Assembly (NCBI GenBank): GCA_902812505.1
Contig: CADDZQ010000004.1
Span: 1 to 49,763, forward strand
DNA: 49,763 bases
Direction of reading: 5' to 3'
Source: an archaeon
Lineage (GTDB): Archaea > Thermoproteota > Thermoprotei_A > Marsarchaeales > Marsarchaeaceae
The notes below the pieces were generated by a model. It worked only from the letters and a program-made list of their open reading frames with translations, did not search any database and was not told where the DNA came from. Position 1 is the stretch's first letter, and each line of letters starts with the position of its first letter. Position numbers and translations under genes: made by a program. Positions 25,844 to 34,873 of the stretch are shown one piece after another.

Positions 25844-25900
25844 ATCAACCCTCCCGCAAAACCTTAAAATAGGGTTGTAAGGAAGGTTTCACGGTGTTTT

Positions 25901-27625
25901 TTGAGGCCTGTAAAGGTTTTTTTGAACTACTTAGCGCGCTACTGGTATGTTTTAGTGGGCATTATAATCGGCGCCTATATATCCACAAAGCTCAGACTCT
26001 ACGTGGCCGTGCTCCTCGGCGACGCTGTGAATACGGCTGTAGGTGGTGGAAAGGAGAGTCTGCTACTCAACTTCGCACTAATGATAATAGGGGTCACGGC
26101 TGTGTCGGCTGTTTTCCAGTTCGTGGTGAGCTATGGTGGCCAATGGATAGCCCAAAGGGTTGCATACGACTTGAGAAGGGATCTCTTTTCTTCGGTTGAA
26201 TCGAAAAGCTTCAGGTTTCACGAATCTGTTTCGAGCGGCGACCTCACAAGTAGGTCCACCATGGATGTTGAGGCTGTCAGGAGGGTTCTTGGCATCGGTC
26301 TACCACAGCTGCTAACCACGAGCTTCCTACTGGTTTTAGCTGTCTATACGCTTTACACGATCAACACGAAATTCGTGCTAATATTTCTGGCAACTGTACC
26401 CGTGCTCTTAACACTAACTGTCATCCTAGCAGTGAAGCAGGAGCCATTATGGGATAAGATAAGGTTAAAGTATGGTGCGATGACCTCTTGGCTCCAGCAG
26501 AATATTCTGGGTTATAGGGTTGTGAGGGCTTATAACGCGGAGGAACGGCAGACCCAAGTATTCAGGTCGCTCACACAGGATTACCTCGAAAACTACGTTG
26601 AGGTTTCACGTATACGTTCAATAATAAGCCCGCTTCTGAGCCTCGTGGTGAGCCTAGCCACCGCTTCACTCCTCGTGTATGGGGGCTTCGGCTACACCGC
26701 TGGGGGGATAACCATAGGCTCGCTTGAATCCGCGATATACGTGTACACACTTATACTCTCACCCATAAGGTTCTACGGTCAACTCGTCGTGCTCTTCGAG
26801 AACGCTATGGCTGGGATGAGGAGGCTAATTGAAGTGATGTACGCCCAGGATGAATCAAACGAGAATACCCAGGGTTTAGATGCGGGTAACATAAAGGGCG
26901 AGGTTGTGTTCGAGGATGTTTGGCTAAGTCAGCGTGGAAAACAGATACTGAGGGGTGTTAGCCTCAGGGTGGCGCCAGAGGAGGTTGTGGGTATAGTTGG
27001 CGAATCGGGCTCGGGTAAGTCAAGCCTCGTGCAGCTCGTGCCACGCTTCTATGACCCAGACAGGGGGATGGTGCTCATCGACGGTGTGGACATCAAAAGC
27101 TATAACACCAAGTCTCTTCGGAGAAGGATTGGATACGTGTCTCAAGACATTGTTTTATTCAGCGGCACAATATATGACAACATAGCTCTTGGAGCATTCG
27201 ACCCCAAACCTGAGGAGGTCAGGGAGGCGGCTAGGATCGCTAGGCTTGATGAGTTCATAGAGAGTCTCCCTGAAGGCTACTCCACGATGGTGGGTGAGAG
27301 GGGGATAACACTATCAGGGGGCCAGAGGCAGCGTGTAGCCATAGCGAGAGCCATACTCTCCAAGCCGAAGATTCTTATACTGGATGACCCCACATCCAAC
27401 CTAGACGCGGAGACTGAGATGGCCATTAAGGATGCCCTCAGGCTACGCTTTAAGGGGTGCACAGTGCTACTCGTGACCCATAGGCTATCGATGCTCAACC
27501 TGACAAATAGAGTGGTTGTGCTTAAGGAGGGCAGGATAGTGGAGGATGGAGATGTACGCACACTTATGCAGTCAAACGGGGAATTCTCCCGGCTTTTCGG
27601 CGCTAAGCAACGGGTTGCGGGGTAG
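25901..27625 (+). CDS. ABC exporter half-transporter, subunit with degenerate Walker B glutamate
   Basis: 574 residues: an exporter-type six-helix membrane domain (about 10-300) and a nucleotide-binding domain (about 330-574). Motifs: Walker A GESGSGKSS, Q-loop YVSQDIVLFSG, canonical signature LSGGQRQRVAIARA, Walker B ILILDDPTS with Asp where the catalytic Glu is expected, and H-loop VTHRLS. It pairs with the next gene (10-bp gap) as a heterodimeric multidrug/lipid-type exporter. The start is TTG at 25901, about 9 nt after the predicted transcription start. Repeat copy B lies upstream. Confidence 0.94.
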   Translation: MRPVKVFLNYLARYWYVLVGIIIGAYISTKLRLYVAVLLGDAVNTAVGGGKESLLLNFALMIIGVTAVSAVFQFVVSYGGQWIAQRVAYDLRRDLFSSVESKSFRFHESVSSGDLTSRSTMDVEAVRRVLGIGLPQLLTTSFLLVLAVYTLYTINTKFVLIFLATVPVLLTLTVILAVKQEPLWDKIRLKYGAMTSWLQQNILGYRVVRAYNAEERQTQVFRSLTQDYLENYVEVSRIRSIISPLLSLVVSLATASLLVYGGFGYTAGGITIGSLESAIYVYTLILSPIRFYGQLVVLFENAMAGMRRLIEVMYAQDESNENTQGLDAGNIKGEVVFEDVWLSQRGKQILRGVSLRVAPEEVVGIVGESGSGKSSLVQLVPRFYDPDRGMVLIDGVDIKSYNTKSLRRRIGYVSQDIVLFSGTIYDNIALGAFDPKPEEVREAARIARLDEFIESLPEGYSTMVGERGITLSGGQRQRVAIARAILSKPKILILDDPTSNLDAETEMAIKDALRLRFKGCTVLLVTHRLSMLNLTNRVVVLKEGRIVEDGDVRTLMQSNGEFSRLFGAKQRVAG

Positions 27626-27634
27626 GTGGGCTAG

Positions 27635-29419
27635 ATGGGTTGGATGGGGCCATACGTTGAGCGGGAAGGAGAAAAACAGTATATGGGTGACTTCGCCAAG
27701 GCGAAAAGACTCTTACAACACCTCTTCAAGTATAAGAGGGATGTTGTCTTCGTCGCGATAACCATATTTGTGAGCACAGCCGTGGGGATGACTTCCCCCT
27801 ACGTTTTGGGGCTCGCTGTGAACAGCATACTGGCGAGGAACATGCACGGTGTTTACCTCTTCGCAGGGTTATACGCGGCGCTCTACCTCCTCAACTACGC
27901 ATTCGAGGGTAGGAGGACCTATCTTATGCCCGTCCTCGCGCAGAGGGTGATAAAGGATTTGAGGGACATGTGTTTTGAGAGCCTTCAAAGGGTTAATGCC
28001 TCCTACTACACTAGGAGGCCGAGTGGGAGAATAATCAGCAACGTTACAAACGACGCGGAGGCCTTAAGCGACTTCCTAACATTTCAGCTACCACAGGTGC
28101 TCGCGGGTCTCACCGCGATTGTAGGCTCTATTGGGCTCATGGTCTACCTCGACCCCAGTCTAACCCTAGTATCACTCAGCATCATACCGGTGCTAGCCGT
28201 GTTCTCAGCGTTGATGCAGAAGAGGGTACGTGAAAGGTTCTTTGATACACGTAGAAAGATTGCTGCTGTCACAGCAAACTTCCAGGAGGTGGTTGGTGGG
28301 ATAAAGGTTGTTAAGAGCTTCGCGCGGGAAGAGGAAGAGGCGAGGAGGTTTGACAGGGTTAACACCGAGAACCTAGTAGCCAACCTGCGGGCCTCCAAGC
28401 TTTCGGCCTTCTATAACAGCATGGTGCAGATAATCGAGGCCATCGGGATAGCCATAGTACTGTTCTTCGGTGCAAGACAGGTTCTCAGCTCAGCCATAAC
28501 TGTGGGTATACTCGTTTCATTCGTACTCTACGTTCAGAACTTCTTTAACCCCGTGCTTCAACTATCCCTATTCTATAATTCCTACCAGTCCGCGATGACG
28601 GGTCTAGACAGGGTTTACAGGCTTATAGATGAAGGGGGGAAGGTGGCTCCCAAGCCGAACCTATTAAGGGTTCGTCGACTGGAGGGGCAAGTTGAATTCG
28701 TGGATGTGAGATTCAGGTATGATGGGAGGGAGGTACTCCACGGTGTATCATTCATCATGCCGGCGCGTTCAAAGGTGGCGATGATAGGCCCCACCGGTGC
28801 GGGTAAAACAACCATAGTGAGCCTCCTACTAAAGTACTATGAGCCTTCGGGGGGACGAATACTTGTGGATGGCATCGACCTCACCCAAATTGACACGGAG
28901 AGCTTCAGGCAGCATGTGGCGGTGGTCTTCCAAGAGAACACCCTCTTTGAGGGTAGCGTGATGGAAAACATACGCTTCGGGAACCCTGCACTCGCGGAGA
29001 GTGAGGTAAAACGCTTAATGGTTGAGTACGGTTTGGATGCGATGCTATCAAGGCTATCGCAGGGATACTCCACCATACTCTCGGAGCGGGGCTCAAACAT
29101 ATCTGAGGGCCAAAAACAGCTCATCGGCCTAGCGAGGGCTATAGTGAAGCAGCCATCGATACTCATCCTAGATGAGGCCACATCACAGCTCGACCCACCA
29201 GCTGAGAGAGCAATACAGGACGCGGTAACAAAGCTCATGCAGAACAGAAGCGTGCTCATAGTGGCGCACAGGCTGACAACAATCATGATGTGTGATAGTG
29301 TAGTCTACCTTGAGGATGGTAGAGTTGTGACCCAAGGTCCACCCGCCAAGGTGCTCCAGGAGAATCCCAGACTTATGGGTATGTATAAGTATCAGACAAC
29401 ACTTGGAGACAGGGTTTAG
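27635..29419 (+). CDS. ABC exporter half-transporter, subunit with degenerate signature motif
   Basis: 594 residues: a six-helix exporter domain (about 35-330) and an ATPase domain. Motifs: Walker A GPTGAGKTT, Q-loop VVFQENTLFEG, signature NISEGQKQLIGLARA (LSGGQ changed to ISEGQ), intact Walker B ILILDEATSQLD with catalytic Glu, and H-loop VAHRLT. With its partner this gives one complete ATP site (this Walker B plus the partner's LSGGQ) and one degenerate site, the pattern of TM287/288 and BmrCD. A GGTGG Shine-Dalgarno-like run precedes the ATG. Its last four bases overlap the end of the convergent VWA gene. Confidence 0.94.
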   Translation: MGWMGPYVEREGEKQYMGDFAKAKRLLQHLFKYKRDVVFVAITIFVSTAVGMTSPYVLGLAVNSILARNMHGVYLFAGLYAALYLLNYAFEGRRTYLMPVLAQRVIKDLRDMCFESLQRVNASYYTRRPSGRIISNVTNDAEALSDFLTFQLPQVLAGLTAIVGSIGLMVYLDPSLTLVSLSIIPVLAVFSALMQKRVRERFFDTRRKIAAVTANFQEVVGGIKVVKSFAREEEEARRFDRVNTENLVANLRASKLSAFYNSMVQIIEAIGIAIVLFFGARQVLSSAITVGILVSFVLYVQNFFNPVLQLSLFYNSYQSAMTGLDRVYRLIDEGGKVAPKPNLLRVRRLEGQVEFVDVRFRYDGREVLHGVSFIMPARSKVAMIGPTGAGKTTIVSLLLKYYEPSGGRILVDGIDLTQIDTESFRQHVAVVFQENTLFEGSVMENIRFGNPALAESEVKRLMVEYGLDAMLSRLSQGYSTILSERGSNISEGQKQLIGLARAIVKQPSILILDEATSQLDPPAERAIQDAVTKLMQNRSVLIVAHRLTTIMMCDSVVYLEDGRVVTQGPPAKVLQENPRLMGMYKYQTTLGDRV

Positions 29420-30717
29420 ACGAAACCTCTCCGCGTGAGCTTCCTCACGTTTAGCCCCTTTGAAGTCATGTAGTTTCTCACGAAGAAATCCTTGAGGCGC
29501 TGGGGGTCTCCTACGTAGGTGACAGTCGACCTCCCATTAACCCTCGCCATATTATCAGCTATAGCACGTAACTCTGGTTTCTGGTCGAGTAGTATTATGT
29601 TAAGGTTCACATCCTCCATGGCCGCCCTACGCGCCGCCCTATACGCATTCTCCTCGGGGTTGAGCTCAGCGTTACACGAACTGGTCGGCTCCCCATCTGT
29701 TATGAGAAAGATGTTCCGGTTACCCTCACACCTCCTGAGAAGGTCCACTGCGAAATCAATCGCTGAGCCTATGTCCGTGTTACCCTGAGGTCTAAGCCTA
29801 AGTATCTCCCCCTCCCTGACTAGGACAGGCTCATCGTCGTAAGCCACAACGAAAAGCTCGTCATCCCTGAAATAGTCTTCTAGAAGCTTCTTAAAGGCAA
29901 GGGACGCCATGATGGCCCCCCTAAACTTTGGACCATACATGGAGTTCGAGGAGTCAATGAGGATCACGTTGGAGGCTGAGTAGCGGCTTGACGGCACCCT
30001 CACCTTTATATCGTTAGGGTCGAAAATATTGGCTGAACGCCGCAGACTCGCGTTGAGCAGTGTTTCGTACACATCCACTAGGTCGTAGTGGTGAAGGAAC
30101 TCATCGTACTCCATGATGGTGTCGGAGGGGTTGACCCCGAAACCCCTCTGCTCTTCCCCATAGTCGATGCAAGGTAACACCATGTTCTCGAGCACTTCAT
30201 CCAAAACCTTCTTCGCGATGACCCTCTCACCAGCAGCTGTGAAGTCAAACCACCCAAGCGTGTAGCCTCCCCTTTGACTATCCCAGAAGTTCCTAAGCTC
30301 CAAGTAACCCTCTTTCTCCAAGCCCTTCGCTATCTCTGATGGGAACATCTGTGTGAGCTTATTCAGTGATAGGCTCTTTGGGTCGAGTTTGCCCTGCTTT
30401 ATCGCCTCAAGCAACTCCTGCCACGCGTTCCTCCTTATGAAGTCACGCTTCATCTTCTCTTCAAGCCAGTCACGGTACATCCAGTTCTGCTTATTCACAG
30501 AAAGCTTCTGCTCAACATCATCCCTAATCTCCTCCCACTTAGCCATCTGCTCCTCAATCAACCTATCCAAGTCGTCGTCGCTCAGATTCTGCGCCGAATC
30601 CTCCATCCCCTCAGGGTTAAACATCGAGTAGAGCAGGTCCTCTAACACATCCTGACCAAAGTATGAGCTGAATTCATCCGTCTCCTGAGACTCAAACCTA
30701 CACGGCGGCTTCTCCAT
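29416..30717 (-). CDS. VWA-domain protein, partner of the MoxR/Mg-chelatase-like AAA+ ATPase
   Basis: About 433 residues. The N-terminal half is acidic and helical (residues about 15-100) with a mixed region behind it. The C-terminal half is a von Willebrand A domain with MIDAS motif NVILIDSSNSMYG (DxSxS, about 250-260), a Thr in RPQGNTDIGSAIDFA and FLITDGEPTSS. AAA+/VWA pairs act like the ChlI/ChlD subunits of Mg chelatase, using ATP to insert a metal or remodel a partner. It overlaps the AAA+ gene by about 20 bp (GTG 30723 or ATG 30717), so the two are translationally coupled. No tetrapyrrole genes are near, so the client is unknown. Confidence 0.9.
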   Translation of the reverse strand: MEKPPCRFESQETDEFSSYFGQDVLEDLLYSMFNPEGMEDSAQNLSDDDLDRLIEEQMAKWEEIRDDVEQKLSVNKQNWMYRDWLEEKMKRDFIRRNAWQELLEAIKQGKLDPKSLSLNKLTQMFPSEIAKGLEKEGYLELRNFWDSQRGGYTLGWFDFTAAGERVIAKKVLDEVLENMVLPCIDYGEEQRGFGVNPSDTIMEYDEFLHHYDLVDVYETLLNASLRRSANIFDPNDIKVRVPSSRYSASNVILIDSSNSMYGPKFRGAIMASLAFKKLLEDYFRDDELFVVAYDDEPVLVREGEILRLRPQGNTDIGSAIDFAVDLLRRCEGNRNIFLITDGEPTSSCNAELNPEENAYRAARRAAMEDVNLNIILLDQKPELRAIADNMARVNGRSTVTYVGDPQRLKDFFVRNYMTSKGLNVRKLTRRGFV

Positions 30718-32206
30718 GGTCACCAGCCTCCCTCACAACATACGAGTGATCCATCTTCGCCACTATATCAGAGCAAAGCGAGAGAGAGTTGAGCACAACC
30801 TCCAAGGCTGAGAGCTTCGTCTCAGAGTCATGCGCACCCATCTTCTTCAGCACAGTGGATACGATTGGAAGCTTAGATGTCCGAGTGACAAGCTCCTCTG
30901 AGAGGCTTATCCGCCATCCCCCCTGAACCCTGTCGCCCAGTGATTTGAGCTCCCTCACAAACACCTCAAAGTTATCCTGCGGAAGATACTCATCGTACAC
31001 GTGTTTACACTCAGCCTTCATCGCCTCGTTAACCAAGTAATTTATAAAGTCATTCTTGGTTGTGCGCGAGCCGAACTCGAACTCAACCCTCCCATTCAAC
31101 GCCAGCTTAATCATCTCGTAGTTCTCACCGTAATCCATCAGCCTCGGGACAGACGCCCCCCTACGCTCAACCCTCGAGTACACGTGGTCGAAGACCTTGA
31201 TGGTAGCCCTACAGGAAAGCTCAGCGGCTAACTGAACCTTCCCCTTAGAGTTCAACCTACCGCTCCTAACGATTTGGGCGAGTATACGCTGGTGCCAAAC
31301 CGGTATGGGCGGCCTCTTACCGAACCTGCGGGTATAGTACATGTTGCGCATAGCTATTTCGATCTCCTCCTCAACCGTCTCAGGCGGCCCCACCTCTATT
31401 ACCTCCATCCTGTCGAGTAGGGGCTCCTTTATAGCCGAAGTACCACGATAGTTCGACGGGTTGGTTGAGGCTATCTCTATAGAGTCAACATGCATGGGGA
31501 TAATATCACCCTCACTCGTGGTGACCTGACGCTCCTCGAAGAGCTCGTGGAGCATTGTCTGTAGAGATGAAGGTATCGCGCCAAGCTCATCGAAGTAGCC
31601 CACACCACGATTCGCCTTAAGAGCCCTCCCAGGGATAAAAACCTCTGGGTGGTCAATGTCGAACCCCTCCCTGAGCTTCTGTATGGAAACCCCCCCAATA
31701 AGCTGACGCGTGGTGAGCATGGGGTCACCCGGAATCCTCACCCAGATTCGTGGAACCCAGCTGAGCTCCACGCGCTCCAAGTAGGTCACCTTCCACTTAC
31801 ACGAGAAACAAGCGGGGTGAACCGGGTCATCGTGAATACGGCAATCCTTAACCGCTAAAAGCTTAGGTGGCAAAAGCTTGGCAACAGCTTTCGAAAAAGT
31901 CGTCTTACCGAAGCCGCGGTCACCCTTAAACAGTATGGGTGAACCACTGAACAACGCATTCTTGACAAGCTCCTTCTCAAGAGGCTTACCCACAATCTCG
32001 GGGAAAACGTCGAAACCATTCTTCTCAGCCTCGGTGATAGACCGCCTCGCATAGTCAACCGTGGTCAGCGTGTGATAGAAGCTCAACTCATCCGACCAAA
32101 TATCCACCTCTTCGCCTGCAATATAGAAGCGTGGCGCGGAGCCCTGGGTCAGCCTAACATCCCTGTACACTATATCCTCAATCTCAGAAATGGAGACATC
32201 AGTCAA
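30698..32206 (-). CDS. AAA+ ATPase of the MoxR/Mg-chelatase ChlI-like group with Cys insertion
   Basis: 502 residues. After about 85 residues comes Walker A FKGDRGFGKTTFSKA (about 95-108). An insertion follows with CRIHDDPVHPACFSCKWK (C-x10-C-x2-C, about 118-138), possibly metal-binding. Walker B is GVGYFDELGAI, with HELFEERQVTTSEGD and sensor-1 IASTNPSNYRGTSA behind it, as in ChlI/BchI. An arginine-finger region (LLDRMEVI) is present. The C-terminal part (about 310-502) is helical. It forms an operon with the VWA gene. ChlI-like AAA+ proteins form hexamers that act on a separate metal-handling or macromolecular partner, here unknown. Confidence 0.91.
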   Translation of the reverse strand: MTDVSISEIEDIVYRDVRLTQGSAPRFYIAGEEVDIWSDELSFYHTLTTVDYARRSITEAEKNGFDVFPEIVGKPLEKELVKNALFSGSPILFKGDRGFGKTTFSKAVAKLLPPKLLAVKDCRIHDDPVHPACFSCKWKVTYLERVELSWVPRIWVRIPGDPMLTTRQLIGGVSIQKLREGFDIDHPEVFIPGRALKANRGVGYFDELGAIPSSLQTMLHELFEERQVTTSEGDIIPMHVDSIEIASTNPSNYRGTSAIKEPLLDRMEVIEVGPPETVEEEIEIAMRNMYYTRRFGKRPPIPVWHQRILAQIVRSGRLNSKGKVQLAAELSCRATIKVFDHVYSRVERRGASVPRLMDYGENYEMIKLALNGRVEFEFGSRTTKNDFINYLVNEAMKAECKHVYDEYLPQDNFEVFVRELKSLGDRVQGGWRISLSEELVTRTSKLPIVSTVLKKMGAHDSETKLSALEVVLNSLSLCSDIVAKMDHSYVVREAGDHGEAAV

Positions 32207-32462
32207 CTACACGATCACCAGCCGCAGCCACTCCCAGCCAGCAGGCACCCAAGCTTAAAGTGGGTACCAAAAAACATCCCGAAACACATGTTAAAGATAA
32301 CGTCGTATGCAGATATTACTTTTTCGCATTAACACCAAAAACACCACAGCTAGACTCGGCTCTAGAACCCGAAGAACACTCTGTTAGGCATCATAGCCTA
32401 TAAACGTAACGTACGTCAAAGACCATGATCAGGTGTAGGGAGTACTAAGAGGGGCTACACCG

Positions 32463-32984
32463 TTAGGCTTGGACTCCTGAGAGGCCCTTAAGGGTTTTAA
32501 AGAGTGTGTCCAGTATTCGTTTACTCATCCCCCACACAACCCAGTCATCCACTAGGTAGGCTTCGAGAACCCTCCCATTCACTGTGAACGAGCTCTTCTC
32601 AAACTTGTCGAGTGGAAACCAGCGTGCGTCGGCAACCTCATCCCGGTTGGGCTCCGGCTGAAACTTCACCGTAGATGAGAAAACGAAGGGTTTAACCTTC
32701 AACTCCTTCTGGTTTGAAGGTGAGACCACATCCAAGTCGAAAAGGAACCTGAGAAGCGACGATGGGACACCCACCTCCTCTTCGAACTCCCTAAGAGCGC
32801 AGCCTAGGGGCGTCTCCCCCTGCTTAAGCCTACCGCCCGGGAAGGCTACCTGGCCAGACCAGGGGTCATCCGCACGCTCAGCGCGCCTGATGAGAAGCAC
32901 CTCTCTCTGGGCTGAAATCACCACGGCTACGGCGGCGTTTAACTGGTCAATCAACCAACCCAACCAAAACAGAAACAAACCCAT
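32463..32984 (-). CDS. Nudix hydrolase, CoA-pyrophosphatase (NudL)-like
   Basis: 173 residues. It shows EVLLIRRAERADDPWSGQVA followed by FPGGRLKQGETPLGCALREF and EEEVGV. This is a full Nudix box (G-x5-E-x7-RE-x2-EE-x-G) with the preceding RRA...PWSGQVAFPGG typical of the CoA pyrophosphatase group. It would hydrolyse CoA or related nucleotide diphosphates. The first about 15 residues (GLFLFWLGWLIDQ) are unusually hydrophobic for the family, and the ATG shares its A with the TGA of the tnpB remnant (TGATG). The true start might be a few codons downstream. Confidence 0.9.
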   Translation of the reverse strand: MGLFLFWLGWLIDQLNAAVAVVISAQREVLLIRRAERADDPWSGQVAFPGGRLKQGETPLGCALREFEEEVGVPSSLLRFLFDLDVVSPSNQKELKVKPFVFSSTVKFQPEPNRDEVADARWFPLDKFEKSSFTVNGRVLEAYLVDDWVVWGMSKRILDTLFKTLKGLSGVQA

Positions 32985-33840
32985 CAGTTTAAGGTTTGCG
33001 TAGCCACATCCCTCTTAGCGTTGTTCTCATACTCGAACTCACGCCTAATCTTGACGAGGAGCTTCCCTCTTCTCCCGGAGCCCTTTTTCGCCCTGGAGAA
33101 CCAGCGGTAAAGCCTCCTCAGGCGCGCGGATATGGAAACGGAGTATGCGAGCTTCACACCGTTCGAGAATGCCACCTGGTCCTTCACACCTAGGTCGACA
33201 CCTATGGCCTTCTTGTTCTCACTCTCGGGGTCTTGGTAACGTAGGCTGTGACGTGGAGGTAGTAGTCACCATTCCTCTCGATGAGGTTAGCCGTGGCGAG
33301 CTCCGCGCCCTCAGGTATCTGGTCAAGCCCACTCACCCTGAATTCCCCCAGATTCTGTATGCGAACCCTTTCGCGCTCCACGTCCACGTTGTAGGTATTC
33401 CTATACTGCATGAGTGGTATTGAGCGCACCCGCCTCACAAACCTTATTCTGCCAACCTTCATGCCTTTCCTCTTCTGCTGTGCGAGCGCGCTTAAGCTGT
33501 CCTGGAGCCTCTTTATCACCGCCTGCTTCATCTGGGATGAGAGGATGAGGAGCTCCCTCTCCTCGAACGCCTCACCAACCTTGACAGGCACCCTATCCAC
33601 CTTATAATCTTTATCTGATTCAAGCGTGGTTATACCCCTCGCTATCACGTGGTTGGTGAACCACTTGGCCTCAAGGAAGATCCTGCGTAGGAGTGTGAGC
33701 CTGCTCTTCGAGGCTTTGCTCCTGTCAAGCTTGAGCCCATAGGTTCTAGCCTCCTGCTGTGTCCTCCTTCTCTCAAGCGTCTCCCTCCTCTTCTCCCTGA
33801 TCCTCTCGTTTTTCTCAGGGTCAGGCGTACGCGGCACCAC
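32984..33840 (-). pseudogene. tnpB: TnpB (IS200/IS605-type) remnant: frameshifted and missing its 3' half
   Basis: The first open part (33840 to 33202) is a TnpB N-terminal half: EARTYGLKLDRSKASKSRL, LLRRIFLEAKWFTNHVI, SQMKQAVIKRLQDSL and YYLHVTAYVTKTP, stopping at RTRRP. One frame away the reading continues as ENKKAIGVDLGVKDQVAFSNG, which holds the RuvC-I aspartate, then RLRRLYRWFSRAKKGSGRR, ending VATQTLN. The switch lies near a CCCC run at about 33225. The RuvC-II Glu, zinc finger and RuvC-III parts are missing, so no nuclease can be made. The end abuts the Nudix gene. No transposon end or guide-RNA region is recognisable on the 3' side. Confidence 0.88.
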
Positions 33841-33894
33841 CCCACCACCACACCCTTATCTTATTTTCAAATAACTATAAGAACCCTTCTATCA

Positions 33895-33950
33895 GGGAGG
33901 GAGGGGGCTATCCATCCCCTCCCTTGCGGAAGGGGACTGCCCCTCGCCCC
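33895..33950. other. Two GC-rich hairpins between the tnpB remnant and the secreted-protein pseudogene
   Basis: Hairpin 1 pairs GGGAGGG (33895-33901) with CCCTCCC (33917-33923). Hairpin 2 pairs AGGGG (33931-33935) with CCCCT (33940-33944) over the loop ACTG. The first G-run cluster is also able to contribute to a G-quadruplex. The place, just 5' of the tnpB remnant, would fit a transposon left-end hairpin or a terminator; neither is proven. Confidence 0.5.
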
Positions 33951-33951
33951 A

Positions 33952-34873
33952 TTAACCCCCGTTAAACGAATATCCAGATATAGTGAACGTATGAAGTTGC
34001 GTCGTGTTAATATTGTAAAAAACGAAGTACCAGCTTCCTGAATATTCATAAATTTCGTATTCAACGGAATCGCCGCTAACAGCTGAAAAATCTGATTGGG
34101 ACGGAACAATGGGTGGTCCTCCGGATGTACCGCACCCATTAGTGTAATAAAGCTCGTATACAGGTAGTGGGTTTAACCCGTTTGCAGGAGTAATCCATCC
34201 AGCCTGAGGCAAATACGCTGTTTCAAAACACGGAATGGAGCGGTTAGCCCCCACATAATTGGTCAGACCAGTCCATGCGGCCACCTGATTATCACTCGCA
34301 TTCTCTATAATAGGGATAGTTCAAATCTGTTATTACCTCGGTTATCGTAGGCTTACCTTGAGTTGCGTAGTACTGGTTCCCCGTCCAACTGTCACCTCCC
34401 ACGGATAGCGGGGATAATCCTGACTGATTGCTTTTGCTACACCCATCTCCGGGGTAGGCCTCTAGGGGTGCGACGCCCACATGTGTGAGTTGAGGTGGTT
34501 GGGACAAGTTGAGGAGATTGAACTGCACCACATTACTACTACAGTTAGAGTAGTAGGCGAACTGCAAATAGACTCCGAGCGTGTCGTTGGTTATCCCTGC
34601 GGAAGCTGTGAGCGACTGGGAACCGTATAGTTCGAGGTCGCTTTGGAACACGGGTTGCTGGATGAGTAGCTGGAGGTTTGACTGTACCTCGTTTATCGTG
34701 GTGTTGGAGTAGGCACCCATCAGTTTGAGCTCAACTCCCACCTGTGCAACAAGGTTTGAGACCATGTTTTGATTCACACTTGAACCATTGGCCCCAACAT
34801 ATACTGTTGGTAAGCTGGCAACCACGGTGAGAGCCGTCAGCACGGCGACCCAAAGCCAACCCTTATTACTCAT
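33952..34873 (-). pseudogene. Secreted glycoprotein-like gene split by a frameshift
   Basis: The 5' part (34873 to 34292, 193 codons) starts with a signal peptide (KGWLWVAVLTALTVVASLP) and runs into Ser/Asn/Gln-rich sequence with many N-x-S/T sites, stopping at NYPYYRECE. In another frame the reading continues without a break as IIENASDNQVAAWTGLTNYV to a stop at 33952, about 115 codons. A single missing base near 34305-34315 explains this. The joined product would be about 305 residues. The C-terminal pattern (AAWTGL, VYELYY, VSGDSVEYEIY, SGSWYFVFYN) resembles the beta-sandwich of G1 (eqolisin-like) proteins, but this is weak. It could be a pseudogene, a sequencing error or programmed frameshifting. 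Confidence 0.75.
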
